Positions 54,195 through 62,774 of a stretch of DNA of 62,774 nucleotides are shown one piece after another. The stretch lies in NCBI RefSeq assembly GCF_021474685.1, contig NZ_JAKEIT010000001.1, positions 211,915 through 274,688 on the forward strand, written 5' to 3'. A model generated the notes under the pieces. That model was given only the letters and a program-made list of their open reading frames with translations, had not been told where the DNA came from and did no database searches. Made by a program: the position numbers and the translations under genes. This stretch comes from Tetragenococcus halophilus (GTDB lineage: Bacteria; Bacillota; Bacilli; Lactobacillales; Enterococcaceae). Position 1 is the first letter of the stretch; each line of letters starts with the position of its first letter.

Positions 54195-54494
54195 ATGTTA
54201 GCAGCTTTTATATATTGGGGTCTTATTTTGATTAATATTGCTTGGTTAGCACTTAGTTTATACTTTTCTATATTCTATCTTGTTCGTAAAGAAAATGGAA
54301 ACTTATGGGCTTTTGGACTTTTGAATGTTCTTTCAGCAGTTGTGCTCTGGGTCACAATGTTAATTTATCACACCTGGGGCTGGGGTATTACACAATATTC
54401 AAGTCTCATTTATTTGATTTTAGGTCTTTTGATTGGATTAACAGTCATACAAGCTATTTTGGGACGTGAACCCAAAAATCCAAAAACGGCATAA
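54195..54494 (+). CDS. Small three-helix membrane protein, function unknown
   Basis: The 99-residue product starts MLAAFIYWGLILINIAWLAL and has three hydrophobic helices (about 3-30, 42-64, 70-90) and a polar tail. ATG 54195 follows GAGGTGAGCAAAATT. In-frame codons upstream are not credible, since the promoter lies there. Family not recognised. Confidence 0.7.
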   Translation: MLAAFIYWGLILINIAWLALSLYFSIFYLVRKENGNLWAFGLLNVLSAVVLWVTMLIYHTWGWGITQYSSLIYLILGLLIGLTVIQAILGREPKNPKTA

Positions 54495-54530
54495 GTTATA
54501 AAAGTGTTTAATATTTGGGCTGATTTTCAG

Positions 54531-54559
54531 TTGACAACTACCATTTTTTCTTCTAAAAT
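54531..54559 (+). promoter_or_regulatory. Promoter of the lysine riboswitch leader
   Basis: TTGACA (54531-54536), N17, TAAAAT (54554-54559), close to consensus, about 35 bases before the aptamer. Confidence 0.85.
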
Positions 54560-54593
54560 CAGAACGAGTCAAAATTTGAATAATAGTTACCTT

Positions 54594-54826
54594 TGAACAG
54601 GTAGAGGTCGCAAATTTCATTAACCCTATGGAGTGAAGCAACATGTAGAAATAGGACTAGGGAAATTGGCCGAAACGGTTTTTCATTGCTTTGAATCATC
54701 GTTGGGGCGTAAGTAAACAGCTTGCGTACTGTCTTAGCATAAGCTAAGGTGCGCTATGTTTTGTGAGAAGTTTGTTGACAAATTGTCTGCAGTCGTTTTC
54801 CAATCATGGAGTACGGCTGCTTTTTC
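54594..54826 (+). promoter_or_regulatory. Lysine riboswitch (L-box) with terminator
   Basis: The leader shows the L-box conserved words in order: GGTAGAGGTCGCAAA (54600), AGGGAAATTGGCCGAAAC (54659), ATCGTTGGGGCG (54697), GTACTGTC (54726) and GGTGCGCTATG (54748). After the aptamer come GCAGTCGT (54789-54796) and ACGGCTGC (54813-54820) with TTTTTCTTTG, the terminator formed when lysine is bound. It stands directly before an amino acid ABC importer. Confidence 0.87.
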
Positions 54827-54884
54827 TTTGCGTTGCTTGTATATTTTCAAATATATTGCACAAAAAAAGAGGGAGAATGAAAAT

Positions 54885-56483
54885 ATGAGGAAAAATTATT
54901 GGCTATTATTAGTTTCTTTATTTATGGTGTTATTTGCAGGCGCAATTACTGCAAATGCAGATGAGAAAACGCCTGACGATCAATTTAGAGTAGGAATGGA
55001 AACATCTTATGCGCCTTTTAATTGGACGCAAACCAGTGATGAAAATGAGGCCGTGCCTAAAAGCGGTGATTCGAATTCTTACGCAGGTGGCTATGATGTC
55101 CAAATAGCTAAAAAAATCGCTGAAGGAATGGATAAGGAATTAGTCGTTGTACCAATCCAATGGGATGGTTTAGTTCCCGCTTTAAAATCTGGAAAAATTG
55201 ATGGCATTGTAGCCGGTATGTCACCTACCGAAGAGCGGCGCGAAGAAATTGACTTTACCGATCCATATTATGAATCAGATTTGGTTACCGTAACTCGTAA
55301 AGATAGTGAATATGCCGACGCAAAATCACTTGATGATTTAAGCGGCGCCAAAATCACAGCCCAACTAAACACCTTTCATTACTCTGTTATTGATCAAATT
55401 CCCGGTGTAGACAAACAACAAGCACAAGATGATTTTTCTGCTATGCGAGTCGCTTTGTCTTCTGGAATTATTGACGGATATGTGAGTGAACGTCCTGAAG
55501 GGATTACTGCAACCAATGTAAATGACGATTTGACGATGATCGATTTTGATGAAGGAGAAGGCTTTGAAACTGCACCTGAAGATGTTCAGGTAGCTGTTGG
55601 TATGCGTAAAGGCGACCCTGATGTATCCACTGTAAACGACATTTTAAGCGGGATTTCTCAGGATGAGAGAACCCAAATCATGGATCAAGCAGTAGAAGAC
55701 CAACCTTCATCTTCAAGTGATAGTGACGATGAAAAAGAATCTAGTGGTGGATTGTTTGCAACATTTGGCGATATTATTTCACAATACGGTACGCTTTTCT
55801 TAAAAGGTGCTGGTATGACATTACTCATCGCTGTTTTCTCGACAATTGCCGGAACAATAATCGGCTTATTAATAGGAATTTTTCGATCTCTACCAGATTC
55901 GGAAAGTCCTCTTTTAGCTGTATTACAAAAAATTGCTAATGGTATTTTACGTATCTATATAGAGATCTTTCGTGGTACGCCTATGATGGTACAAGCCATG
56001 GTTATCTTTTATGGGGTCGCCCTACTATTTTCAATCGATATGAACCGAACTGTAGCGGCTTTACTGATCGTATCTGTTAATACGGGCGCTTATATGTCTG
56101 AAATTGTACGTGGTGGGATTTTTGCAGTCGATGATGGACAATTCGAGGCTGCACAAGCGATTGGCATGACCCATGGACAAACCATGCGCAAAGTCATTTT
56201 GCCACAAGCAATTCGAAATATTTTACCAGCAATCGGTAATGAATCCGTCATTAATATCAAAGATACAGCCGTACTAAGTGTTATTAGTGTAGGCGATCTT
56301 TTCTTCCAAGGTTCAGCTGCTGCTGGAACAAATTTACTGTTTTTCCAAACCTTTACCATCGTAGGCGCAATTTATTTAGTTATGACCCTAGCAGCTACCG
56401 GGTTATTACGTCTTATGGAAAAGAAAATGGATAGTCCCAATTCCTATACAAAAGTAGAAGAAAGCACCACAGGTCACGAATAG
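54885..56483 (+). CDS. ABC importer, fused substrate-binding protein and permease (lysine)
   Basis: The 532-residue protein has a signal peptide (start [12 protein letters not shown], likely cut after ANA), an extracellular type 3 binding domain (about 35-265: [41 protein letters not shown]), an acidic-Ser linker ([15 protein letters not shown]) and a permease of five helices (about 295-515) with the EAA loop [20 protein letters not shown]. Fused importers of this kind (HisMQ/GlnP-like) are common in Lactobacillales. The L-box ahead implies lysine as substrate. ATG 54885 follows GAGGGAGAATGAAAAT. Confidence 0.9.
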   Translation: MRKNYWLLLVSLFMVLFAGAITANADEKTPDDQFRVGMETSYAPFNWTQTSDENEAVPKSGDSNSYAGGYDVQIAKKIAEGMDKELVVVPIQWDGLVPALKSGKIDGIVAGMSPTEERREEIDFTDPYYESDLVTVTRKDSEYADAKSLDDLSGAKITAQLNTFHYSVIDQIPGVDKQQAQDDFSAMRVALSSGIIDGYVSERPEGITATNVNDDLTMIDFDEGEGFETAPEDVQVAVGMRKGDPDVSTVNDILSGISQDERTQIMDQAVEDQPSSSSDSDDEKESSGGLFATFGDIISQYGTLFLKGAGMTLLIAVFSTIAGTIIGLLIGIFRSLPDSESPLLAVLQKIANGILRIYIEIFRGTPMMVQAMVIFYGVALLFSIDMNRTVAALLIVSVNTGAYMSEIVRGGIFAVDDGQFEAAQAIGMTHGQTMRKVILPQAIRNILPAIGNESVINIKDTAVLSVISVGDLFFQGSAAAGTNLLFFQTFTIVGAIYLVMTLAATGLLRLMEKKMDSPNSYTKVEESTTGHE

Positions 56484-56493
56484 GAGGTCACAC

Positions 56494-57228
56494 ATGTCAG
56501 CGATTATTGAACTTAAACATTTAAAAAAGAATTTTGGCGCCAATGAAGTCTTAAAAGATATTTCAACTACTGTAAATAAAGGACAAGTTTTAACCATTAT
56601 TGGTTCCTCCGGTTCTGGAAAATCTACCTTATTACGTTGCATTAATTTATTGGAAAAACCGACAGACGGACAAATCCTTTATAAGGGAGAAAACGTCCTA
56701 CAAAAAGGTTATAAACTGCCTGAATATCGTACACATTTAGGCATGGTCTTTCAATCATTTAATTTATTTGCCAACATGGACGTGTTAGAAAATTGTACGA
56801 CCGGACAAACAACCGTTTTGAAAAGAAAGCCAGAAGAAGCTAAAGAAATTGCACTACAAAATCTTAAAAATGTAGGGATGGATCAGTTCGTTGCCGCTAA
56901 ACCCGCACAACTATCAGGAGGGCAAATGCAACGTGTAGCAATTGCTCGCTCCCTTTCTATGAATCCAGATGTTTTACTCTTTGATGAGCCCACTTCAGCA
57001 CTTGATCCAGAAATGATCGGTGAAGTATTAAAAACGATCCAGGATCTAGCAGAGACTGGACTGACAATGGTCATCGTTACGCATGAAATGAGTTTTGCAA
57101 GAGATGTTTCTGATCGAGTGATTTTCATGGATCAAGGGGTTATCGCCGAAGAAGGAGAGCCGACAGAGTTATTTGATCATCCAAAAGAAGCACGAACACA
57201 AAAATTCTTAAAACGAATTCGTTCATAA
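56494..57228 (+). CDS. Polar amino acid ABC transporter ATP-binding protein (lysine importer partner)
   Basis: The 244-residue GlnQ/HisP-type ATPase has Walker [10 protein letters not shown] near 34, Q-loop [11 protein letters not shown], signature [15 protein letters not shown] near 137, Walker [14 protein letters not shown] and His in [11 protein letters not shown]. It is 10 bases after the fused binding-permease gene and completes the transporter; both are controlled by the L-box. The ATG follows AATAGGAGGTCACAC. Confidence 0.94.
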   Translation: MSAIIELKHLKKNFGANEVLKDISTTVNKGQVLTIIGSSGSGKSTLLRCINLLEKPTDGQILYKGENVLQKGYKLPEYRTHLGMVFQSFNLFANMDVLENCTTGQTTVLKRKPEEAKEIALQNLKNVGMDQFVAAKPAQLSGGQMQRVAIARSLSMNPDVLLFDEPTSALDPEMIGEVLKTIQDLAETGLTMVIVTHEMSFARDVSDRVIFMDQGVIAEEGEPTELFDHPKEARTQKFLKRIRS

Positions 57229-57232
57229 ATAA

Positions 57233-57297
57233 CAAAAAAGAATTGGGACAAAAATCTGCAATATTGTAGAAAATATTAATGTTTCAATTCTTTTTTG
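57233..57297 (+). terminator. Terminator after the lysine importer
   Basis: CAAAAAAGAATTG (57233-57245) and CAATTCTTTTTTG (57285-57297), perfect arms with a long AT-rich loop. Confidence 0.8.
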
Positions 57298-57403
57298 TAA
57301 GCAAATAATTTAGAAAATAAAAAAAATTTCTTCTTTTCTAATTGCTATTTCTTGTTGGTTTTGTTAAGTTGTTAGTTATAAAACGTGAAAGAAGTTGGTT
57401 TAT

Positions 57404-58753
57404 GTGGAAAAAAAGCTATTATTTAGAGATTACTTAACCATTGGTTCCATGCTTTTCGGTTTGTTTTTTGGCGCAGGAAATTTGATTTTTCCCGTTCATT
57501 TGGGTCAGGAAGCAGGCGCAAATGTCACTGCTGCTAACTTAGGTCTGTTAGTTACAGGTGTTGGTTTACCTTTTTTAGGCGTTATTGCAATGGGGATTTC
57601 GCAAAGTGGCGGTGTGTTTGAATTATCCTCAAGGGTCAATAAGCCTTATGCTTATATCTTTACCATTTTGCTTTATTTGGTCATTGGTCCTTTCTTTGCG
57701 CTACCGCGTTTAGCTACGACTTCTTATGAAATTGGGATTGCACCTCATATTCCAAATGGCCAGCAAAGTCTAGTATTAGCAGTTTTTAGTATTTTGTTTT
57801 TCATAACAGCTTGGTGGTTTTCCAGAAAGCCTTCAAAAATTTTAGATTATGTTGGTAAGTTTTTAAACCCAGTCTTTTTAGTCTTACTTGCAATTTTACT
57901 ACTATTAGCATTTACCAACCCTCTAGGAGACGTTACTAGCGCTCCAGTACAAGCTAGTTACCAGAGCGGTGCTTTTTCAGGTGGTTTTATCGAAGGCTAT
58001 AATACCTTAGACGCATTAGCTTCATTAGCTTTTGGGATTCTAATTATAGAAGCAATAAAAAACCGTGGTATCAAAGATCCTTCGACAGTTGCAGTAGATA
58101 CGATAAAATCTGGAACTATTAGTATTATATTAATGGGAATTATTTACAGTCTTTTGTCCTATATGGGAACGATGAGTCTAGGAGGATTTTCTGTTAGTGA
58201 AAATGGTGGTGTTGCTTTAGCACAACTTTCACAACATTACTTAGGTACTTACGGTAGCATTATCTTAGCGTTGATCGTTATTGTCGCTTGTTTAAAAACA
58301 GGGATCGGTTTGATCACCTCATTTTCCGAAACTTTTTCAGATCTGTTTCCTAAAGGAAAATATATGTTTTTTACTGTGTTAGTTAGTGCAATGGCTTGTT
58401 TATTTGCCAACGTTGGTTTAACAAAAATCATAGAGCTGGCTACGCCTGTCTTGATGTTCTTATATCCTTTAGCAATGACATTGATTATCCTAGCCATTAT
58501 TGGTCGATTATTTAATAATGATCCTCGTGTATATCAAATTACCACTTTATTTACCTTAGTGGCTTCCATTATTGATGGCTTAAATGCTGCACCAGCCGTT
58601 GTAAGTCAAACAGGAATCGCTCAAACGCTTATTCAGTTGGGTGAACAATATTTCCCTCTATTTGCAATCGGCATGGGATGGGTCTTACCAGCGTTAATTG
58701 GTTTTATTATCAGTCTAATCTGGTATGCAATAAATAAAAACAAGCATGCTTAA
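57404..58753 (+). CDS. brnQ: Branched-chain amino acid:cation symporter BrnQ
   Basis: The 449-residue LIVCS-family carrier has 12 membrane helices and the diagnostic start [20 protein letters not shown], then LGQEAGAN and later [13 protein letters not shown]. It takes up Leu, Ile and Val with Na+ or H+. GTG 57404 ([11 protein letters not shown]) is chosen: AAAGAAG lies eight bases ahead, and it agrees with the family start; a TTG three codons earlier is possible. No T-box or riboswitch is seen in the 100 bases upstream. Confidence 0.93.
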   Translation: MEKKLLFRDYLTIGSMLFGLFFGAGNLIFPVHLGQEAGANVTAANLGLLVTGVGLPFLGVIAMGISQSGGVFELSSRVNKPYAYIFTILLYLVIGPFFALPRLATTSYEIGIAPHIPNGQQSLVLAVFSILFFITAWWFSRKPSKILDYVGKFLNPVFLVLLAILLLLAFTNPLGDVTSAPVQASYQSGAFSGGFIEGYNTLDALASLAFGILIIEAIKNRGIKDPSTVAVDTIKSGTISIILMGIIYSLLSYMGTMSLGGFSVSENGGVALAQLSQHYLGTYGSIILALIVIVACLKTGIGLITSFSETFSDLFPKGKYMFFTVLVSAMACLFANVGLTKIIELATPVLMFLYPLAMTLIILAIIGRLFNNDPRVYQITTLFTLVASIIDGLNAAPAVVSQTGIAQTLIQLGEQYFPLFAIGMGWVLPALIGFIISLIWYAINKNKHA

Positions 58754-58775
58754 TAATTTAACAAATGTTCTATTT

Positions 58776-58806
58776 TTCCCCATCAATTTTTGGTGGGGAA
58801 TTTTTT
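58776..58806 (+). terminator. Terminator after brnQ
   Basis: TTCCCCATCAA and TTGGTGGGGAA arms with T6 after; a G-T pair in the stem. Confidence 0.9.
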
Positions 58807-58968
58807 ATAAAAAAATACCCGTTGGCTACTAACCAGCGGGATCGGAGTTAAATGAAAAGTGAAAAAGTTGTTTAAGTTTATTTGCAACTATGATTATAGT
58901 GTAAAGTACAGTTGTGAAGATTTTATGATAAAACATTATTAAAAAATATAAATTAGATCATCATCTGT

Positions 58969-59337
58969 TTATCTTGCAAATTTTACGTTCTCTCCTGTCG
59001 GCGTTAAAATACTGATTTTATCAATCCTATCCAATGAGATCATACGAGTTAATTGCGTATTATTTCTTAACTTTATTGCAATTTGATCTTTATTTATCGT
59101 TTTCCCCACAACCCATCCGACCAGCACTTCAAATTTATCAACTTTTTCCGTTTTTAATTGTAGTACTAATAAACTATTTTGTACCCTAGCTTCTTGTAAT
59201 TTTAACTGAATATAAGCTAGTTTTTCTTTTTCTACACGTTTATCATGGTCATCACTTAAAAAAGTATCTAATAATGTGGCAGAATATAGTTGGATAAATT
59301 TTCCCAGTTTATTTAAAACTTTAGGCTTTTTTTCCAT
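58969..59337 (-). CDS. Conserved hypothetical protein, cytosolic
   Basis: The 122-residue protein is not recognised. It starts with a basic helix, has a Lys/Glu-rich coiled-coil-like middle (KRVEKEKLAYIQLKLQEARV) and a beta-rich end (VLVGWVVGKTINKDQIAIKL, ISLDRIDKISIL) that reads like a small barrel. No signal peptide is present. It lies 22 bases after a LMW phosphatase gene on the same strand, and the ATG follows AGGAAGATAGGTT. Confidence 0.65.
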   Translation of the reverse strand: MEKKPKVLNKLGKFIQLYSATLLDTFLSDDHDKRVEKEKLAYIQLKLQEARVQNSLLVLQLKTEKVDKFEVLVGWVVGKTINKDQIAIKLRNNTQLTRMISLDRIDKISILTPTGENVKFAR

Positions 59338-59359
59338 AACCTATCTTCCTTTCTTGTCC

Positions 59360-59818
59360 TTAAGACCCTTCTTTAAACCGATTTAACCATGGCTTCATAC
59401 CTTCCATCAACATTTGATATGTTTTTTCAAATTGACCCGAGTACCATGGATCTGGAATTTCCTGCTTTTGTTTTCCGTTAACAACTTCCATATATAAATG
59501 AACCTTGTCCGCTGTTCCTTGTGGTGCTCGAGCAACTAAATCAGCTACATTCTGATTATCCATTCCAATAATCCAATCAAACACATAATAATCTTCATCC
59601 GTTATCGGTCGTGAACGCATTGAAGAAAAATCGATACCTTCGCGTTTCAAAATCGCTTGAGTACCGGGATGCGGTAAATTTCCCTGTTCCCAACTACTAG
59701 TCCCTGCTGAATCAATGGGTAATATGTGTCCTCTTTCTTTGCTATATTGTTTCATTAACCCCTCTGCCATAGGTGAACGACAAATATTTCCTAAACAGAC
59801 AAATAAAACTTTTTGCAT
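59360..59818 (-). CDS. Low-molecular-weight protein-tyrosine phosphatase
   Basis: The 152-residue enzyme has the P-loop VCLGNICRSPMAEG (Cys7 nucleophile, Arg13) and the general acid Asp in IPDPWYSGQFEKTY near 123, all intact. In Firmicutes such enzymes counter BY-kinases of exopolysaccharide synthesis, but no kinase is adjacent here. It is 23 bases after ruvB on the same strand, and may be read from the ruvAB transcript. Confidence 0.93.
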   Translation of the reverse strand: MQKVLFVCLGNICRSPMAEGLMKQYSKERGHILPIDSAGTSSWEQGNLPHPGTQAILKREGIDFSSMRSRPITDEDYYVFDWIIGMDNQNVADLVARAPQGTADKVHLYMEVVNGKQKQEIPDPWYSGQFEKTYQMLMEGMKPWLNRFKEGS

Positions 59819-59841
59819 AAATTTCTCCTTTATTTTATCTC

Positions 59842-60849
59842 TTATACAAATTTATCTTGATAAGGATATTGGAAATGTTCATAAGAGCGAGCTGTAGCAA
59901 CTCTTCCTCGCGGTGTACGTTTTAAGAAACCTTTTTGGATTAAAAATGGTTCATACATGTCTTCTACAGTTTCACGTTCTTCTCCAATGTTTACCGATAA
60001 GGTATTTAAACCAACCGGCCCACCTTCATATAATTCAATCATCGTTTTGATTAACTTTTGGTCAATATAATCCAGTCCTTCATTATCCACCTGTAACAAG
60101 GATAAAGCTCTATCCGCTATTTTTTGATCAATCACGCCATCAGCTTGCACTTGCGCAAAATCACGAATTCTTTTTAGTAAACGATTAGCAACACGAGGGG
60201 TGCCACGAGAGCGACGGGCAATTTCTATAGCCCCTTCGTGAACAATTTCTGTTTGAAAAACAGAGGACGAACGTAAAACAATTTCTTTTAAGTCTTTTTC
60301 CTCATAATACTCCATATGAGAAATAATTCCAAAACGATCTCTTAAAGGAGCTGAGAGCATACCCGCTCTAGTTGTAGCACCAATTAAAGTAAAAGGTGGT
60401 AAAGGAAAATGCACCGGATGACTTGTTGTGCCTTGACCAACCATGATATCAACATAGAAATCTTCCATGGCAGAGTATAACATTTCCTCAGCAACTCTTG
60501 GTAGGCGGTGGATTTCATCTATAAATAATACATCACCAGGTTCTAACTCATTCAATGTAGCAATTAGATCTCCTGGTTTTTCAATAGACGGGCCGCTTGT
60601 TGTTCGTATATGTACTTGCATTTCATTGGCGATCACCATTGCCATCGTCGTTTTTCCTAAACCAGGCGGGCCATATAACAGGACATGATCAAGCGCTTCT
60701 TCTCTATTTTTAGCCGCTTGAATATAGATCTTTAACTCTTCTTTTACCTTATCTTGCCCAATATATTGTGATAATAACTGGGGACGTAATGATTTTTCAT
60801 AAAGTTCTTCTTCCTGACTTGCGTTTGGTGATCCCATCCGTTCTGCCAT
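59842..60849 (-). CDS. ruvB: Holliday junction branch migration ATPase RuvB
   Basis: Hexameric AAA+ motor driving branch migration with RuvA. The 335-residue protein has Walker [10 protein letters not shown] near 58, Walker [11 protein letters not shown] near 110, sensor GATTRAG near 157 and a winged-helix C-terminus with [15 protein letters not shown] 60849 follows AAAGGAGGGTCTT; an ATG six codons earlier overlaps that site. It lies 33 bases after ruvA. Confidence 0.97.
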   Translation of the reverse strand: MAERMGSPNASQEEELYEKSLRPQLLSQYIGQDKVKEELKIYIQAAKNREEALDHVLLYGPPGLGKTTMAMVIANEMQVHIRTTSGPSIEKPGDLIATLNELEPGDVLFIDEIHRLPRVAEEMLYSAMEDFYVDIMVGQGTTSHPVHFPLPPFTLIGATTRAGMLSAPLRDRFGIISHMEYYEEKDLKEIVLRSSSVFQTEIVHEGAIEIARRSRGTPRVANRLLKRIRDFAQVQADGVIDQKIADRALSLLQVDNEGLDYIDQKLIKTMIELYEGGPVGLNTLSVNIGEERETVEDMYEPFLIQKGFLKRTPRGRVATARSYEHFQYPYQDKFV

Positions 60850-60882
60850 ACAAGACCCTCCTTTCATTCAAATAAACGCTAA

Positions 60883-61476
60883 TTACTTTTTCATCATGAT
60901 CTTCAAGGCTTTTCTCAAATATTCATCTGTCGTCATAGCCTCTTCTTCTTTTAACACCTTATAACTCTTTTTAACTTCCTTTTCAGTATAACCTAACGCT
61001 TGTAAAGCTTCCATAGCTTCTTCTAAAGCGGGGTTTTCTAAAAGGGATTGGCCAGTATTTTGATTTGTTGCTGGTGCTTCGCCAAGCTTTCCTTGCAAAT
61101 CCAAAATTAATTGTTGTGCAGTTTTTTTACCCACACCAGGAAACTTAGTTAAAAAATTGATATTAGAAGATTCTATTGCTGTAATCAAACCTTCATGATC
61201 TTCATTTGCCATAATCGCTAGACCGCTTTTAGGACCAATTCCAGAAACACTGATTAATCGTAAAAATAGGTTCTTTTCTTCAAGGGTATTAAAACCATAC
61301 AACGTATGCGCATCTTCACGAATAACTTGATGTACAAAAATTTTCACTTCTTGATTAACTTGACTGCTATATTGATAAGGATTTCCTGCAGCAATTTGAT
61401 AACCAACGCCATTATTTTCTAGAACAATATACGCTGGGTGGATCTCTGTTAATTTACCGATAATATATTCGTACAT
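60883..61476 (-). CDS. ruvA: Holliday junction DNA-binding protein RuvA
   Basis: Binds four-way junctions and loads RuvB. The 197-residue protein has the OB-fold domain ([20 protein letters not shown]), two helix-hairpin-helix motifs ([13 protein letters not shown] near 75 and [13 protein letters not shown] near 110) and the flexible RuvB-contacting domain III at the end. ATG 61476 follows GAAAGGAAAAACT. RuvC is absent, as in other Firmicutes. Confidence 0.96.
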   Translation of the reverse strand: MYEYIIGKLTEIHPAYIVLENNGVGYQIAAGNPYQYSSQVNQEVKIFVHQVIREDAHTLYGFNTLEEKNLFLRLISVSGIGPKSGLAIMANEDHEGLITAIESSNINFLTKFPGVGKKTAQQLILDLQGKLGEAPATNQNTGQSLLENPALEEAMEALQALGYTEKEVKKSYKVLKEEEAMTTDEYLRKALKIMMKK

Positions 61477-61529
61477 AGTTTTTCCTTTCTGCACGTATGT
61501 TCCCTTATTATAACACAAAACCATATAAA

Positions 61530-61560
61530 ATAAAAAAATCGCTCCAAATTGAAGCGATTA
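61530..61560 (-). terminator. Terminator after msrB
   Basis: AATCGCT and AGCGATT arms around CCAAATTGA; the minus-strand end is GATTTTTTTA. Confidence 0.9.
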
Positions 61561-61572
61561 TAAATGATATTT

Positions 61573-62010
61573 TTATTCTACGTATTTGACGTAATCTTCG
61601 TAACCTTTATCTTTCATTTCAGCTAGAGGAATGAATGATAAAGCAGCTGAATTAATACAATAACGCAAGCCACCATCTTCTTTTGGACCATCATTAAAAA
61701 CATGGCCTAAATGTGAATCAGCTTGTTCACTTCTTACTTCAGTTCGTGGTTGGGCTAAAGTAAAGTCTGCCTTTTCCTGTATGCTTGAGCCAGGTATTGG
61801 TTGAGAAAAGGACGGCCAGCCACACCCTGCATCATATTTTTTTGATGAAGCAAAAAGTGGTTCTCCACTTACTACATCAACATAAATTCCCTTTTCATAA
61901 AAATCATCATATTCTCCTGAAAAGGGACGTTCTGTCGCATTCTCTTGTGTCACTGCATAGGCAGTAGAAGAAAGTTGTTCTTTTAAATTATTTTTTGTTT
62001 GTTTAAACAT
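61573..62010 (-). CDS. msrB: Peptide-methionine (R)-S-oxide reductase
   Basis: Repairs R-methionine sulfoxide. The 145-residue enzyme has [11 protein letters not shown] near 63, the [16 protein letters not shown] motif near 92 and the catalytic Cys in [12 protein letters not shown] near 118. The two CxxC zinc motifs of some MsrBs are lacking, so this is the zinc-free form. msrA is not adjacent. The ATG follows AGAGGGTGAGTAA. A group II intron ends about 77 bases upstream on the same strand, which may have displaced the original promoter. Confidence 0.95.
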   Translation of the reverse strand: MFKQTKNNLKEQLSSTAYAVTQENATERPFSGEYDDFYEKGIYVDVVSGEPLFASSKKYDAGCGWPSFSQPIPGSSIQEKADFTLAQPRTEVRSEQADSHLGHVFNDGPKEDGGLRYCINSAALSFIPLAEMKDKGYEDYVKYVE

Positions 62011-62086
62011 TTACTCACCCTCTTTAAGTCCATTTTCTCTTGTTTAAATCAATTTGTCTAATATTACGCTTTTTTCATTTTTACTA

Positions 62087-62774
62087 ATCGAGTAGGGCGA
62101 ATTTAATCGCCCTCTCACGTCACCGGACGTACGGTTCCGTATCCGGCGACTCCATTATGAATTGCTATTATGTCTTGCCTGATAATAATCTAAACAACTT
62201 ACTAGTCCTGCTTGGGCTAGTTTTTGTTTAGATATGGCTCTTTTAACGCAGGTCTGGTTCACTATCCATTGATAGTGATTTCCTGTATAAGATGTTAGTT
62301 TTGCCAAATCTTTGTTTACTCCTAATTTTTGTAATCCCCATTGTCTTTTAGAAGGAACTTTCCACATCTTCCATATCACAGTACGCAACCGTGTTCTCAA
62401 ATGGGCATCAATCTGGCTCATTCTCTTCTTCATGGACGATTTTGAGAAGTAATTAATCCAGCCTCGGATCACTTCGTTCAACTTTTTTAGTCGATCTCTA
62501 AAATGAACCGACCAATTCCTTTGAGTGAGCTGTTTGAGTTTTCTCTTAAATTTGCGTATAGACGCTTCATGGGGGCGACTCTTCCAACTTTGGGCTTTCG
62601 AATCATAATAGAAGCCAAAGCCTAAATATTTTAACTTGCGAGGTCGAGTGATCTTCGATTTCGTCCCGTTGACTTTAAGCCCTAACTTATTTTCCAGCCA
62701 GTGTGTGATCGAATGCAACACGCGGTTTGCACTTGCTCGACTCCGTACTAGAATGATACAATCGTCCGCACTAT
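62087..62774 (-). mobile_element. Group II intron, 3' part
   Basis: After the maturase stop, domain V is seen at 62150-62119: GTCGCCGGATACG-GAAC-CGTACGTCCGGTGAC, with the tetraloop and a two-base bulge. Domain VI follows, GAG-AGGGCGA...TCGCCCT-A-CTC, in which the single unpaired A (complement of 62093) is the branch point; the intron would end with AT at 62087. The 5' part lies beyond the window. Confidence 0.85.
62155..62774 (-). CDS. Group II intron reverse transcriptase/maturase, C-terminal part
   Basis: The frame is open to the window edge, so the N-terminal half of the reverse transcriptase is missing from view. The first visible residues, SADDCIILVRSRASANRV, are the catalytic (Y)xDD motif of the palm. 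Next come the thumb and a maturase X domain with RGWINYFSKSSMKKR, a hallmark of LtrA-type proteins. No HNH endonuclease domain follows; the protein ends soon after GLVSCLDYYQARHNSNS. That suggests a mobile intron without endonuclease, which inserts by another route. GC-richer than the flanks. Confidence 0.92.
   Translation of the reverse strand, partial: SADDCIILVRSRASANRVLHSITHWLENKLGLKVNGTKSKITRPRKLKYLGFGFYYDSKAQSWKSRPHEASIRKFKRKLKQLTQRNWSVHFRDRLKKLNEVIRGWINYFSKSSMKKRMSQIDAHLRTRLRTVIWKMWKVPSKRQWGLQKLGVNKDLAKLTSYTGNHYQWIVNQTCVKRAISKQKLAQAGLVSCLDYYQARHNSNS

Noticed and set aside
57299-57403. A T-box or riboswitch before brnQ
   Set aside because: The gap is too short, and no core T-box word or other leader motif is present.
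62155-62721. Separate 188-codon gene starting at GTG 62721
   Set aside because: The same frame continues without stop to the window edge and includes the catalytic DD of a reverse transcriptase, so this is only the end of a longer gene.

Overview
The window is low-GC Firmicutes DNA with the gene content of the order Lactobacillales. It has AAGGAGG-type ribosome binding sites, Met-specific T-boxes in place of SAM riboswitches, a NIC-type set of small operons (nudF-macP-mtnN, ccrZ-trmB, ecsAB, metNIQ) and a DUF1831/cysteine desulfurase/mnmA cluster. Together these point to Enterococcaceae. Several exported proteins carry acidic Ser/Asp/Glu-rich stretches after the signal or between domains. That, with the gene repertoire, makes a halotolerant Tetragenococcus the best guess, but the genus is inference, not something the sequence proves.

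Layout. 1-2.1 kb: the 3' end of a PucR/CdaR-type regulator, then a multi-sugar ABC ATPase (msmK type) killed by one in-frame TAA just before its Walker A motif, then yccF. 2.1-9.2 kb (minus strand): topB overlapping a DUF1033 gene, the tRNA thiolation set (mnmA, DUF1831, cysteine desulfurase), a second-type PRPP synthetase and an intracellular C39-like cysteine protease fold. 9.5-16.5 kb: pepO, nudF-macP-mtnN, xpaC-telA and an APC permease. 16.7-23.2 kb: a phosphohexomutase, a Ca2+-type P-ATPase translationally coupled to an XRE regulator, and an ATP-type PEP carboxykinase. 23.4-30.0 kb: dtd-rel, rsmE-prmA, a 3-methyladenine glycosylase and rarA. 30.0-32.7 kb: a candidate structured ncRNA (possibly 6S), psiE, a universal stress protein, small membrane proteins and a 40-bp tandem repeat. 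32.7-40.0 kb: a HAD phosphatase, two aldo-keto reductases around an orphan gene, ccrZ-trmB and ecsAB. 40.1-44.5 kb: a TetR regulator with a heterodimeric EfrAB-type exporter. 44.6-48.8 kb: a molybdate and molybdopterin island (modA; moeA-like, modB, modC, mogA). 49-54 kb: def, metNIQ behind two tandem Met T-boxes, and a sugar acetyltransferase fused to a chorismate-mutase-like domain. 54.2-58.8 kb: a lysine-riboswitch-controlled ABC importer and brnQ. 59-62.8 kb: a LMW phosphatase, ruvAB, msrB and the 3' half of a group II intron.

How parts work together. Amino acid uptake is under RNA control: methionine by two T-boxes in series and lysine by an L-box whose terminator lies just before the importer. 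The molybdenum genes form two convergent transcription units, and both begin with the same 29-bp element, CGCT(A/G)TCTTT-N6-CATATCGTGATAA, which contains a ModE-like inverted repeat. This is the strongest unexplained regulatory signal in the window. The exporter operon is preceded by two abutting perfect 15-bp palindromes on its promoter. The most unusual proteins are the acetyltransferase/chorismate-mutase-like fusion, which seems to have lost most catalytic residues of the mutase part, and the orphan gene at 34.6 kb. No CRISPR array, rRNA, tRNA, prophage or plasmid function was seen.
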